Shown piece by piece: positions 23,742-30,978 of a stretch of 33,388 nt of DNA. The notes beneath the pieces were generated by a model. That model did not search any database, was not told where the DNA came from, and saw nothing but the letters and a program-made list of their open reading frames with translations. The first letter of the stretch is position 1. Every line of letters begins with the position of its first letter. The stretch lies in assembly GCA_964563535.1 (NCBI GenBank), contig CAZLXP010000019.1:1-33388 (forward strand), written 5' to 3'. The translations under genes were made by a program, and so were the position numbers. The DNA comes from WVWN01 sp964563535 (GTDB lineage: Bacteria > RBG-13-66-14 > B26-G2 > WVWN01).

Positions 23742-24164
23742 ATGAGAGTAATCGTAATCGGCGTAGCGGCCGCGGCGCTCGGGGCCGCGCTCACATTAGC
23801 CGCGGCCGTGGCTGAGGAAGAAGGGTATACGTACACGCTGGTCGTCAAGAACCGCGAGCTCACCACCGAAAACGTCGACGTCAGCGTCTTCGTCGACCGC
23901 GCACCCGCGGCGCGCGAGCAGCTGCGCCCCGGCGACGTCGAGGACGTCCTCAAGATAGCGCTCGCGCTCGAGCCGGGCCCCCACCGCATCCTCATCCAGG
24001 CCGTCAAGGGTACGGACCGCCTCGAGCAGGAACTGGTCGTATCCGCAGAGGGCTCAGCGGACGTGGACATCTGGTTCGAGCCGGTAATCGAGACGTGGCC
24101 TCCGGTCCAGGCCAACGAGCCGCCCGGCGACATCGGCCGTCCGCCGACCGTAGCGGTCCCGTAA
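23742..24164 (+). CDS. Small secreted protein, paralog of 18684-19088
   Basis: Encodes 140 residues. A signal peptide (1-24) precedes a compact beta-rich domain (YTYTLVVKNRELTTENVDVS, VFVDRAP, LALEPGPHRILIQAV) and a proline-rich tail. The layout parallels 18684-19088. Strong Shine-Dalgarno (GGAGGTGG), and a TATAAA about 25 bp before it. Followed by the PIN-domain gene in the same direction but with an independent promoter in between. Confidence 0.7.
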   Translation: MRVIVIGVAAAALGAALTLAAAVAEEEGYTYTLVVKNRELTTENVDVSVFVDRAPAAREQLRPGDVEDVLKIALALEPGPHRILIQAVKGTDRLEQELVVSAEGSADVDIWFEPVIETWPPVQANEPPGDIGRPPTVAVP

Positions 24165-24228
24165 GGGCTTCGACTTAGCGGCGGGGACTTGGAACGTCGG
24201 CGAGTTTTTACGCGCGCGCCGTTTTGAC

Positions 24229-24257
24229 TTTACCCCGTTTTACCGTTCTGGTATACT
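24229..24257 (+). promoter_or_regulatory. Promoter of the first PIN-domain gene (leaderless)
   Basis: TTTACC (24229-24234), 17 bp, TATACT (24252-24257). The start codon GTG at 24264 is the seventh base after the -10. Confidence 0.6.
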
Positions 24258-24263
24258 AGAGGG

Positions 24264-24737
24264 GTGCGCAAGGCCGAGGTATACGTCGAGACCTCCGTAT
24301 GGGGCGCCGCCGCCGACGTGGAGCCGGCTTCCTACCGCGTCGCCGCGCAAAGGCTCTTTGACAGAACCGACGATTTCTCGTTTTTTATATCCCAAACGGT
24401 ATTAAGGGAAGTCGGCGAAGCGCCGACGGCCGTACGCGATATCGTGGAAACCTTAATCGCACGAGTAAACCCCGTTCCGTTAGTCATTACCGACGAGGTT
24501 CTTTCCCTGGCCGAAGAATACCTAAGCCGGGGCTTGTTTACGCCGGCGTACCGCAACGAAGCCGTCCACGTCGCGCTGGCGTCATCGTACGCCGTCGACT
24601 ACCTGGCGAGCTATAATTTCCGCCACATCGTAGCCGTAAGCCGACGCCGGCTTATCCAGGCGACGAACGTTATCTTGGGTTACAAATCGCCGGAAATAGT
24701 TTCGCCGGAAGAGTTAGCGTACGAACCGCCGAGGTAA
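24264..24737 (+). CDS. PIN-domain protein, VapC-like (copy 1)
   Basis: Encodes 157 residues from a GTG start. PIN features: VYVETSVWG with the first acidic residue as Glu (E9), REVGEAP (second acidic site), NEAVHVALA and DYLASYNFRHI (third and fourth acidic sites). The usual NDA is NEA here. PIN proteins of this type are Mg2+-dependent ribonucleases, usually toxins. It is the first gene of a toxin-first pair; a 60-codon acidic gene follows after 5 bp. Copy 2 lies 855 bp downstream. Confidence 0.82.
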   Translation: MRKAEVYVETSVWGAAADVEPASYRVAAQRLFDRTDDFSFFISQTVLREVGEAPTAVRDIVETLIARVNPVPLVITDEVLSLAEEYLSRGLFTPAYRNEAVHVALASSYAVDYLASYNFRHIVAVSRRRLIQATNVILGYKSPEIVSPEELAYEPPR

Positions 24738-24742
24738 AGGTT

Positions 24743-24925
24743 ATGGACTTCGACGAAATGGATGAAATGTGGCACAAGATCCGCGAAAAGCTAGCGGCCG
24801 AAGACGAGGGCTTGTCGCCCGCGGAAATAATCGCCCGCGATAAAGCCGCCTTGGAAGAGGCCTGCCGGCGGCTGGGCCTTAAAACAAGCCGCGAGGCGGA
24901 CCCCCGCAAGCGGCGCGCCGGCTAA
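24743..24925 (+). CDS. Small acidic partner of the PIN protein (copy 1)
   Basis: Encodes 60 residues, mostly helical and charged: MDFDEMDEMWHKIREKL at the N-terminus, a basic tail ending RKRRAG. It starts 5 bp after the PIN gene stop with an AAAGGTT element. It is the likely antitoxin by position, size and its recurrence after copy 2, but shows no known DNA-binding fold. Confidence 0.65.
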   Translation: MDFDEMDEMWHKIREKLAAEDEGLSPAEIIARDKAALEEACRRLGLKTSREADPRKRRAG

Positions 24926-24964
24926 GCCACTTTCCGGCGTCCGGTGGGGATTACGCCCTTTCCC

Positions 24965-24995
24965 CCGCCTGGGCGGCGCCCGCGGGCGGTTTTTT
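24965..24995 (+). terminator. Likely terminator of PIN pair 1
   Basis: A GC-rich palindrome (CCGCCTGGGCGG, with an extended CCGCC/GGGCGG stem) followed by TTTTTT. Confidence 0.6.
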
Positions 24996-25010
24996 CATAT
25001 TCCGCCCTAG

Positions 25011-25055
25011 CCCTCCCCCTCGGGAGGGTTGATAATGTCGGGCGGAAGCTTCCGG
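25011..25055. repeat. Family C repeat, copy 1
   Basis: CCCTCCC-CCTC-GGGAGGG hairpin followed by TTGATAATGTCGGGCGGAAG. Recurs at 25819-25866 after the second PIN pair, as part of the tandem duplication. The right half recurs again at 26982. Confidence 0.65.
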
Positions 25056-25083
25056 AATACCGTTTAGCGGACGCGATTTCGGC

Positions 25084-25112
25084 TTTACCCCCTTTCGCCG
25101 TTCTGGTATACT
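25084..25112 (+). promoter_or_regulatory. Promoter of the second PIN-domain gene (leaderless)
   Basis: TTTACC (25084-25089), 17 bp, TATACT (25107-25112). The GTG at 25119 is again the seventh base after the -10, as in copy 1. Confidence 0.6.
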
Positions 25113-25118
25113 CAAGTC

Positions 25119-25583
25119 GTGCGCAAGGCCGAGGTATACGTCGAAACTTCCGTGTGGGGCGCGGCGGCGGAAACGGACCCCACGTATTTCCGCCGTGCCG
25201 CGGAAACGCTCCTCGGGTCGGCTTCGCAATTCGAGTTTTTCATCTCGCCCGTAGTGCTCGAGGAGATAGAAAACGCGCCGCCGGAGGTAAACGAAATAAT
25301 CGCCCTAGCGCTCAAAAGAGCCGCCCCCTCCGTCTTGGAGGCGGATTTTGAAATCGAGAGATTAGCGAACGAGTACGTAACGCGCGGCGTTATCCCGCCC
25401 AAATACCATAACGACGCCCTTCACGTAGCCTACGCTACTTTTTACGGCAAGGACTTCTTAGTTAGCTATAACTTTAAACATATCGTAGGGATAAGGCGAC
25501 GCAACCTGATAAAAGCTGCTAACGTCGTTCTCGGCTACTCGACGCCCGAGATCGTTTCTCCGGAGGAACTCGTCGAAGAATAG
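25119..25583 (+). CDS. PIN-domain protein, VapC-like (copy 2)
   Basis: Encodes 154 residues from a GTG start. The first nine codons match copy 1 (MRKAEVYVE), and the core sites are kept: VYVETSVWG (E9), EEIENAP, NDALHVAYA and KDFLVSYNFKHIVG. The middle has diverged strongly, so the duplication is not recent or the copies have been selected to differ. It is followed 13 bp later by the second small acidic gene. Confidence 0.82.
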   Translation: MRKAEVYVETSVWGAAAETDPTYFRRAAETLLGSASQFEFFISPVVLEEIENAPPEVNEIIALALKRAAPSVLEADFEIERLANEYVTRGVIPPKYHNDALHVAYATFYGKDFLVSYNFKHIVGIRRRNLIKAANVVLGYSTPEIVSPEELVEE

Positions 25584-25596
25584 GGGGTATCTGTGG

Positions 25597-25770
25597 ATGG
25601 ATTTCTACGAAATGGATAAAATGTGGCACGACATCCGCGAGAAGATCGCGAAGGAAGAAGAGCTGTTATCGCTCGAGGAGCGCGTCGCCCGGGCCAAAAA
25701 ATTTACGGAAGAAGCTAGCAAGAAATACGGCCTGACCGTTACGCGGGCGAACCGCCGCGGCCGTAAATAA
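25597..25770 (+). CDS. Small acidic partner of the PIN protein (copy 2)
   Basis: Encodes 57 residues. It matches copy 1 at the N-terminus (MDFYEMDKMWHDIREKI) and ends in a basic tail (RANRRGRK). A Shine-Dalgarno (AGGGGG) lies upstream of the ATG. Probable cognate antitoxin of the copy 2 PIN protein; the two pairs keep the same gene order. Confidence 0.68.
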   Translation: MDFYEMDKMWHDIREKIAKEEELLSLEERVARAKKFTEEASKKYGLTVTRANRRGRK

Positions 25771-25818
25771 TCGCCTGCTCCAAAGACGCGCCGGCGCCGC
25801 GGCGAACATAACCTTCCA

Positions 25819-25866
25819 CCCTCCCCCTCGGGAGGGTTGATAATACGGGGCGGAAGGTTCCGGGAA
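25819..25866. repeat. Family C repeat, copy 2
   Basis: Same hairpin as 25011-25055, then TTGATAATACGGGGCGGAAGG. Its right half runs into the terminator and 3' end of the propeller-like gene, and that joined sequence recurs at 26982-27229. Confidence 0.65.
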
Positions 25867-25871
25867 ACAAA

Positions 25872-25895
25872 AAAAGGCCGGCCCGGAGGCCGGCC
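25872..25895 (-). terminator. Rho-independent terminator of the propeller-like gene
   Basis: Stem GGCCGGCC/GGCCGGCC around CGGA (25876-25895), followed on the minus strand by TTTTTTTG. Confidence 0.88.
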
Positions 25896-25913
25896 CTCTT
25901 TCTTTTCGGCAGT

Positions 25914-26678
25914 TTAACGGAACAAAGCCTTAACTTTGCCCAAGGACGCGGGCGCGACGCCTACGCCGGCCGTCTCGAATTGCAGGACGCTATGGAGGGG
26001 GGCGTTTATGCCTACGTATACGTACGTGCCGTCGCAACCGCAACCCGCTGGATACCCGTACGCGCTTACCGAAAATGAGCGGACGACGGAGCCCGTCGTC
26101 GTACACTGGTTAACGACCGAACCGGTGCCGGTGGTTATCCAAAGGTAGCCGCGGGGGTCGTAGCCGACGTCGTTGGGCGCAAAAGTAAGCGTATGAGAAC
26201 GATAAATGGAGCCCGAATAGGCATCCATAAAATACAGGTTCCGGGCCGATTGGTCGGTATAGTAGACGTAATAACCGCCGGTGCCGCAGTAATCGATGCC
26301 ATACGGATACGAGCCGGGGACCGCCCACGAGCTGTATATCGAACCGGAGCCCATGCCGATGCGGTAGGCGTACCTGTTGTTGTAGTCGACGACGAAGACG
26401 TAGCCCGTGCCGCCGATGTTGGCGGCGCCGCATCCCATCGAACCGGTCCCGGGGTTGGTCCACGACGCGTATATCGACCCGGTGGTGGTCATGCGGTAGC
26501 GGTAGTCGTTGCCGTTGCAGTTAACCCAAAAACCCGACGTGCTCCAGCTCGCCCAACCTACGCCGTTGGGGAAAGTACTAGGAGCCGTAAAAGACGACAC
26601 GAGCGTACCGTACGCCAAGGCCGCCGACGCGCACGCCAAGACGGCCAACACGGCGGCAAAACATAACCTTTTCTTCAC
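25914..26678 (-). CDS. Secreted repeat (beta-propeller-like) protein
   Basis: Encodes 254 residues from a GTG start, with a strong Shine-Dalgarno (AAGGAGG). A signal peptide (1-22) leads into Gly/Tyr/Ser-rich repeats about 40 residues apart, each with a TGSIYxSW-like motif (for instance TGSIYASWTNPG, SGSIYSSWAVPG, SGSIYRSH). This suggests blades of a beta-propeller. The C-terminus, VAPASLGKVKALFR, follows a gap after the repeats and may be a sorting or anchoring tail. Extended -10 TGGTATACT lies upstream (26731-26736). A truncated copy of its 3' end is at 27049-27232. Confidence 0.75.
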   Translation of the reverse strand: MKKRLCFAAVLAVLACASAALAYGTLVSSFTAPSTFPNGVGWASWSTSGFWVNCNGNDYRYRMTTTGSIYASWTNPGTGSMGCGAANIGGTGYVFVVDYNNRYAYRIGMGSGSIYSSWAVPGSYPYGIDYCGTGGYYVYYTDQSARNLYFMDAYSGSIYRSHTLTFAPNDVGYDPRGYLWITTGTGSVVNQCTTTGSVVRSFSVSAYGYPAGCGCDGTYVYVGINAPLHSVLQFETAGVGVAPASLGKVKALFR

Positions 26679-26730
26679 GTTCTTTTCCTCCTTGAGTAAT
26701 TAATGCGTCATTATTGTGTTCTTTTTTAGT

Positions 26731-26736
26731 ATACCA
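26731..26736 (-). promoter_or_regulatory. Extended -10 promoter of the propeller-like gene
   Basis: Minus-strand TGG-TATACT, about 50 bp before the GTG at 26678. No convincing -35. Confidence 0.45.
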
Positions 26737-26823
26737 TAAAAAAACCGCCCATCAATATAATAATTTTTCCGGGCCCGAGGCGCCATCGTGCTGCCCGCCG
26801 GCCCTTTCGCTTCGGCTAGAGGG

Positions 26824-26975
26824 TTAATTATCACGCGCCGCCGCCAGCCGCATCGTCGCGTAGCCGAAGAGCGCGAGCCACGCGAACATAAAGCCGAAGG
26901 CCACGTTGAAGAGGACCTCGAACGCGCCCTCGGCCATCACGGCCCCGGCCTCGGCGCCCGCCGCGGCCGCGTTTA
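26824..26975 (-). pseudogene. 3'-end fragment of a TolQ/ExbB-like gene
   Basis: About 130 bp (26844-26971) match the 3' part of the gene at 28544-28948 with few changes. The frame is kept and ends MRLAAARDN then a stop, while the full gene ends differently, so the source may be a paralog. No 5' part and no start codon. Confidence 0.7.
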
Positions 26976-26981
26976 TTATAT

Positions 26982-27229
26982 GGGGCGGAAGGTTCCGGGA
27001 AACAAAAAAAGGCCGGCCCGGAGGCCGGCCCTCTTTCTTTTCGGCAGTTTAATGGAACAAAGCCTTAACTTGGCCCAAGGACGCGGGCGCGATGTTTACG
27101 CCGGCCGTCTCGAATTGCAGGACGCTATGGAGGGGGGCGTTTATGCCAACGTATACGTACGTGCCGTCACAACCGCAACCCGCCGGAACCCCGTACACGC
27201 TTGTCGAAAACGAGTTGACGACGGAGCCG
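26982..27229. repeat. Copy of the propeller gene 3' region and its terminator
   Basis: Matches 25847-26094 at a constant offset of 1135 bp with few changes. The copied unit includes the half family C repeat, the GGCCGGCC terminator (27011-27030) and the last 60 or so codons. Confidence 0.85.
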
Positions 27230-27232
27230 AAT
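27049..27232 (-). pseudogene. 3'-end fragment of the propeller-like gene
   Basis: In-frame remnant of about 60 codons with the same C-terminal tail (APASLGQVKALFH). An in-frame stop lies just upstream of its left border and no start is present. Changes from the intact gene are mostly silent or conservative. Confidence 0.75.
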
Positions 27233-27315
27233 TAAAAGTTGGCTTAATAACCATCGTGATAAATGGAGGAACGATTATAATTATTAAAAATGCTACGGTT
27301 TTCTTATATCTTATA

Positions 27316-28446
27316 TCACGGATGGAATAATAACTCTAACTTCCCGCTCGTCTCGTTATCCGCGGTGGCGTAAAAACCCGTAGGCGCCGCGCCTAAGCCG
27401 TTAAAAGACGTATGCTCGTACGGCAACCGTTCCATCAGCCAACGTTCGCGGTCGTAGATTAAACAAGTATCAACGCCGGTGCCCATAAGGCGCGTATCGT
27501 CGGCCGCTAAGTAATCGACGGAACGGAAATAAGGGCCGAGGTTGGTGAAGAAGACGAGCTCGTATTCGCCGGCGCCAGGGGCGCCAGTACGCCGGTAAAT
27601 AGACGTACCGGCACCCTTCTCCCCAGGTTCGACGACGAAATATAAATCGCTACGGTAAATTTGGGGCGGAAGGATAACCTTTTTTGTTAAATCAACCCCC
27701 GGGAAAGGTTTTAACATCGCGCTTTCATAAGTCCAGCTCGCGCCCATATCACGGGTAATAGCTACTTCGATTACGGGCCCCTTTGTGCGCCGTATCACGT
27801 AAAGAGTATGCGCACCGGCGTCATAGGCGGCGGTTACGTATCGGAAAGTGGGGAACTTCCGCAAAGCGCCGTTTTCGTATAGAACCAGCGAACCGTACCA
27901 ACGGCCGGGGTCTCTATCCCCGGTAAGGACCCAACAAACATCCTCGGACACGGGGTAGACGCGGCCTATTCCGCGGAATCCGGGGCTAGGACCCAAATCT
28001 ACTTCATGCCATCCGGAGCCGATATTCCTGACCAGTAACGGGAAGTAGTTGATAGGTTTCCCTTTCTCGCTCCGCGTACCGCCCGCCCACACTACCGAAC
28101 CTATTATATCTAAGCCGTACATACAGCTACCTTCGCCGGCGTCCCTAAGAACCCAATCATCTTCGAGCCGCCCTCCCCTGTAAGTTACGATTGCTAATTC
28201 CGAGGTATACCCCCTCAATTTGGTGGGCGTTCCAGGCCTCCAAAGCGCCGCGTAAACGCCGCCCGGAGTGACGGTTAAGCCCTCTATTTTCCAGCCTATA
28301 GCCCCTTCGAATTCCGCTACTTTACGCCACGAATTTGAGACGGGCCCTAGCGCCTCGCCGCAGCTTAGTAAAATAAATAATGCGACCCCGCCGGCACATA
28401 TTAACGCCCGGGTCGCCCGGTGCCAGAATAACCTCTTCTCGGCCAT
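27316..28446 (-). CDS. Lipoprotein with BNR/propeller-like repeats
   Basis: ATG 28446 has a strong Shine-Dalgarno (GGGAGG) at short spacing and is preferred to M 18 bp upstream. Encodes 376 residues. A type II signal peptide ends with lipobox LLSC. The mature protein has spaced W-containing strands (GSGWHEVDLG, DMGASWTYES) typical of BNR or sialidase-like beta-propellers, but no complete Asp-box series, so enzymatic activity is not claimed. Probably surface-exposed or periplasmic. Single gene. Confidence 0.75.
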   Translation of the reverse strand: MAEKRLFWHRATRALICAGGVALFILLSCGEALGPVSNSWRKVAEFEGAIGWKIEGLTVTPGGVYAALWRPGTPTKLRGYTSELAIVTYRGGRLEDDWVLRDAGEGSCMYGLDIIGSVVWAGGTRSEKGKPINYFPLLVRNIGSGWHEVDLGPSPGFRGIGRVYPVSEDVCWVLTGDRDPGRWYGSLVLYENGALRKFPTFRYVTAAYDAGAHTLYVIRRTKGPVIEVAITRDMGASWTYESAMLKPFPGVDLTKKVILPPQIYRSDLYFVVEPGEKGAGTSIYRRTGAPGAGEYELVFFTNLGPYFRSVDYLAADDTRLMGTGVDTCLIYDRERWLMERLPYEHTSFNGLGAAPTGFYATADNETSGKLELLFHP

Positions 28447-28543
28447 AAGGCCTCCCTTACGCATAAATTATAGCAGTCGATTTTACATAAAGCAAGTTAG
28501 GGTCCAACTTTCTGCTCGGGCGGCCTCGCACTTTGTTACCCGA

Positions 28544-28948
28544 TTATCCTTCCTTAACTTCTTTCGCCGCGACCAGCCGCATCGTCGCGTAGCCGAAGAG
28601 CGCGAGCCACGCGAACATGAAGCCGAAGGCGACGTTGAAGAGGACCTCGAACGCGCCCTCGGCCATGACGGCACCGGCGTCGGCGCCCGCCGCCGCGGCG
28701 GCGCGGTGGACGTTTACTAAGCCGGTGATGGTCCCTAAGCCGCCGTTGAACGCGCATACGAGGCCGCTGATGAGGATGACCCACGCCCACACCTTGACGA
28801 GGGGGCCGTTGGGCCTAAGCCGCGCGTACGGCGCCACCGCGACGTACCCTATAACGATAAGGACGATAATTACTATCCCCAGGATAAACGACAGGTACGT
28901 CGGCACGCCGCCTAAGCGCAGCATTTCGGAAAACGTCAGCTCAGCCAT
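28544..28948 (-). CDS. Small TolQ/ExbB/MotA-like membrane protein
   Basis: The ATG at 28948 (Shine-Dalgarno AAGGAG) gives 134 residues; a GTG two codons upstream is less well placed. Three hydrophobic segments (about 18-40, 54-76 and 100-125). The stretch GGLGTITGLVNVHRA (69-83) and the following EGAFEVLFNVAFGFMFAW match the proton-channel core of TolQ/ExbB/MotA, but the protein is shorter than typical family members. No ExbD/TolR partner is nearby. Function inferred only from the fold. Confidence 0.68.
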   Translation of the reverse strand: MAELTFSEMLRLGGVPTYLSFILGIVIIVLIVIGYVAVAPYARLRPNGPLVKVWAWVILISGLVCAFNGGLGTITGLVNVHRAAAAAGADAGAVMAEGAFEVLFNVAFGFMFAWLALFGYATMRLVAAKEVKEG

Positions 28949-28982
28949 AGTCACTCCTTGAATTATCGAATACGAACGTTAG

Positions 28983-29205
28983 CTATTTCCCTAAAAGGGC
29001 TATCAAATCGTCCCGCGTAAGGCCGCACTGTTTCATTATCCCGAGCAACGTCCCCGGGGCAAGCTCGTCATGGAGGGGAACGACGGTTTTATGCTCACCT
29101 TTCCTGAGCGTAACGTGGCTACCGTGCTGCCGGACTTCCTCAAAACCGGCCTTCTTCAATAGTTTTATAAGAACCGGCCCCCGACAAAACCGGCAGCTTA
29201 GGCAC
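28983..29205 (-). pseudogene. hicA: hicA toxin gene with a +1 frameshift
   Basis: A GTG at 29205 begins MPKLPVLSG, the standard HicA N-terminus, but the frame then stops. The rest of HicA (VLIKLLKKAGFEEVRQHGSH, KTVVPLHDELAPGTLLGIMK, LTRDDLIALLGK) lies in the next frame. The break is at a run of five C on the plus strand (29178-29182). With four, the gene would read through as 74 residues with the dsRNA-binding core GSHV intact. The GTG overlaps the hicB stop, so the pair is one operon. Either an inactivated toxin, a phase-variable tract or a sequence error. Confidence 0.8.
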
Positions 29206-29419
29206 CGACCGCGACCTCGAGTTGGTATACGAGCGCCGGGCTCGAACCCTCGGGTAAATCCTCGCCGCCGAAGCTTTCTATATATAGGTCTACGGCTTCT
29301 TTGAGGTTCGCCTGCGCTTCCTCGACCGTCGTCCCCTGGCTTACGACGCCGAGCTCGATACAGCGCGCGACGTACCACTTGCCTTCGCGCGTTATTACGG
29401 CGTTATATTTTTTAAGCAT
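29198..29419 (-). CDS. hicB: HicB-like antitoxin
   Basis: Encodes 73 residues with the HicB core (KKYNAVITREGKWYVARCIE, GTTVEEAQANLKEAVDLYIES). Antitoxin-first order, overlapping the hicA start. A strong Shine-Dalgarno (GGAGGTG) and a good promoter lie upstream. It would neutralise HicA; if hicA is truly broken, hicB has lost its partner. Confidence 0.88.
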   Translation of the reverse strand: MLKKYNAVITREGKWYVARCIELGVVSQGTTVEEAQANLKEAVDLYIESFGGEDLPEGSSPALVYQLEVAVGA

Positions 29420-29451
29420 CTTGCACCTCCGTAACTAATACCGCCGGCGAT

Positions 29452-29480
29452 ATTATACCAATACTAGTCGTTGCGGTCAA
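29452..29480 (-). promoter_or_regulatory. Promoter of hicBA
   Basis: Minus-strand TTGACC (plus 29475-29480), 17 bp, TATAAT (plus 29452-29457). HicB proteins often repress their own promoter; no operator could be identified. Confidence 0.65.
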
Positions 29481-29482
29481 AA

Positions 29483-30784
29483 CTACTTAGCCGGCTTCTT
29501 CCTCATGCCCGCTATCCACGCCAAATATTTTTTTATGCGCGCCTCGTCGCCGCGCTCGCCCGGCTCGTAGAATTGGACCGGCTCCGGCATATACTCCTGG
29601 GCTACCCAGCCGCCGGGGAAACCGTGGGGATACTTATAGGCCGGGTGGTCCGGGTCGCCGGCGCGCGGGACGTTGCGCAGCGGCAGCGGGACCTCCCGCC
29701 GCGGCCCCTCCTCCACCTCTTTCATCGCCTTCCCGATCGCCATCGTCGCCGTGTTCGACTTGGGCGCGGCCGCGAGGTACACGGTCACGTGGCCGAGGAT
29801 GAGCGGCATCTCGGCGTCGCCGATGGTCTCGGCGGCGCGGAACGCGGCTTGCGCCAAAAGCGCGGCCTTCGGGTCCGCCAGCCCCACGTCCTCCGAGGCG
29901 AAGATGACCATCCGCCGCGCGATGAAGCGCGGGTCCTCGCCGCCGGCCAGCATCCGCGCCAGCCAGTAGAGGGCGGCGTCCGGGTCGGAGCCGCGCATGG
30001 ACTTGATGAAAGCCGAGATGGTCTCGTAATGGCCGGTCTCGTCGCGGTCGTAGAGGTAGTCGCGGCCTCCGGCGGCCTCCCGGGCAACGTCGAGCGTTAT
30101 CTCGCCGCCCTCGCCCACCATAAGCGCCGAGGCCTCGAGGGCGTTGAGGACCCGGCGGGCGTCGCCCTCCGCGGCCCGCAGGATGTGGCGGCGGGCGTCG
30201 TCCGCCAGCTTCAACGTAAGTTGGCCCAGGCCCCGCTCCTCGTCGGCCAGCGCGCGGTCGGCGACGACGTTGAGGTCCTCGTCGCTGAGGGCGTTGAAGC
30301 GGACGATGCGGCTGCGGGAGCGCAGCGGCGGCGTGAGGGCGAAGAACGGGTTGTGGACCGTCGCGCCGACCATGACGAAGAGGCCGGCCTCGACGTGGGG
30401 CAACAGGCCGTCCTGCTGGGTCTTGTTGAAGCGGTGGAGCTCGTCGATGAAGAGGAGGGTCCGCCGGCCCTCGAGGGCGCGGCGCGACTTCGCCCGCTCG
30501 ACGACGGCGCGGAGCTCGGCCAGGCCGTCGGTGACGGCGTTGAGGGCCTCGAACGCGGCGCCGGTGACGTTGGAAATGATATGCGCGAGGGTGGTCTTGC
30601 CGGTCCCGGGCGGGCCGTAGAGGACGAGCGACTGGAGACGGTCTTCCTCTATGGCGCGGCGCAGGAAGGTCCCCGGGCCGAGGACCTCTTCCTGCCCCAC
30701 GAACTCGTCGAGCGTCCGCGGCCGCATCCGCACCGCGAGCGGCGCCCGGGCAAAATCGTCTTTTTCGAACAGGCCCTCGGCCAC
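29483..30784 (-). CDS. rarA: Replication-associated recombination protein A (RarA/MgsA)
   Basis: Encodes 433 residues, the usual RarA length. AAA+ motifs: GPPGTGKT (57-64), LLFIDE (110-115), sensor GATVHNP (140-146). The C-terminal RarA domain has YWLARMLAGGEDPRFIARRM and the APKSN element. RarA acts at stalled replication forks. The start is GTG 30784, with a TATAAT ending seven bases upstream, so apparently leaderless. Single gene. Confidence 0.95.
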   Translation of the reverse strand: MAEGLFEKDDFARAPLAVRMRPRTLDEFVGQEEVLGPGTFLRRAIEEDRLQSLVLYGPPGTGKTTLAHIISNVTGAAFEALNAVTDGLAELRAVVERAKSRRALEGRRTLLFIDELHRFNKTQQDGLLPHVEAGLFVMVGATVHNPFFALTPPLRSRSRIVRFNALSDEDLNVVADRALADEERGLGQLTLKLADDARRHILRAAEGDARRVLNALEASALMVGEGGEITLDVAREAAGGRDYLYDRDETGHYETISAFIKSMRGSDPDAALYWLARMLAGGEDPRFIARRMVIFASEDVGLADPKAALLAQAAFRAAETIGDAEMPLILGHVTVYLAAAPKSNTATMAIGKAMKEVEEGPRREVPLPLRNVPRAGDPDHPAYKYPHGFPGGWVAQEYMPEPVQFYEPGERGDEARIKKYLAWIAGMRKKPAK

Positions 30785-30790
30785 GCGTCA

Positions 30791-30819
30791 ATTATAAATA
30801 CCCTTCCGCGACGCGGCAA
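30791..30819 (-). promoter_or_regulatory. rarA promoter (leaderless)
   Basis: Minus-strand TTGCCG (plus 30814-30819), 17 bp, TATAAT (plus 30791-30796). The first base of the GTG (30784) is seven bases beyond the -10. Confidence 0.6.
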
Positions 30820-30978
30820 TCAAAAATATACGCATAGAAAAAACGAAAGGCCGGCGCTAAAAACATCTCCTCCCGCTGAGGCGGCGGCATTTTTTACGCC
30901 GCCCGAAGACGCGATATGTTAATATGCGCTCGAGCGGTAACGTCTCTTAAGGGATCTTCAAACCAAGGAGGAACTCGT

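Noticed and set aside
24224..24229. Consensus-like TTGACT as -35 of the first PIN gene
   Set aside because: It is 22 bp from the -10, too far for sigma70; TTTACC at 17 bp is shared by both PIN promoters.
29471..30922. 483-codon plus-strand ORF opposite rarA
   Set aside because: Antisense shadow of a clearly conserved AAA+ gene; its composition is that of a GC-rich complement.
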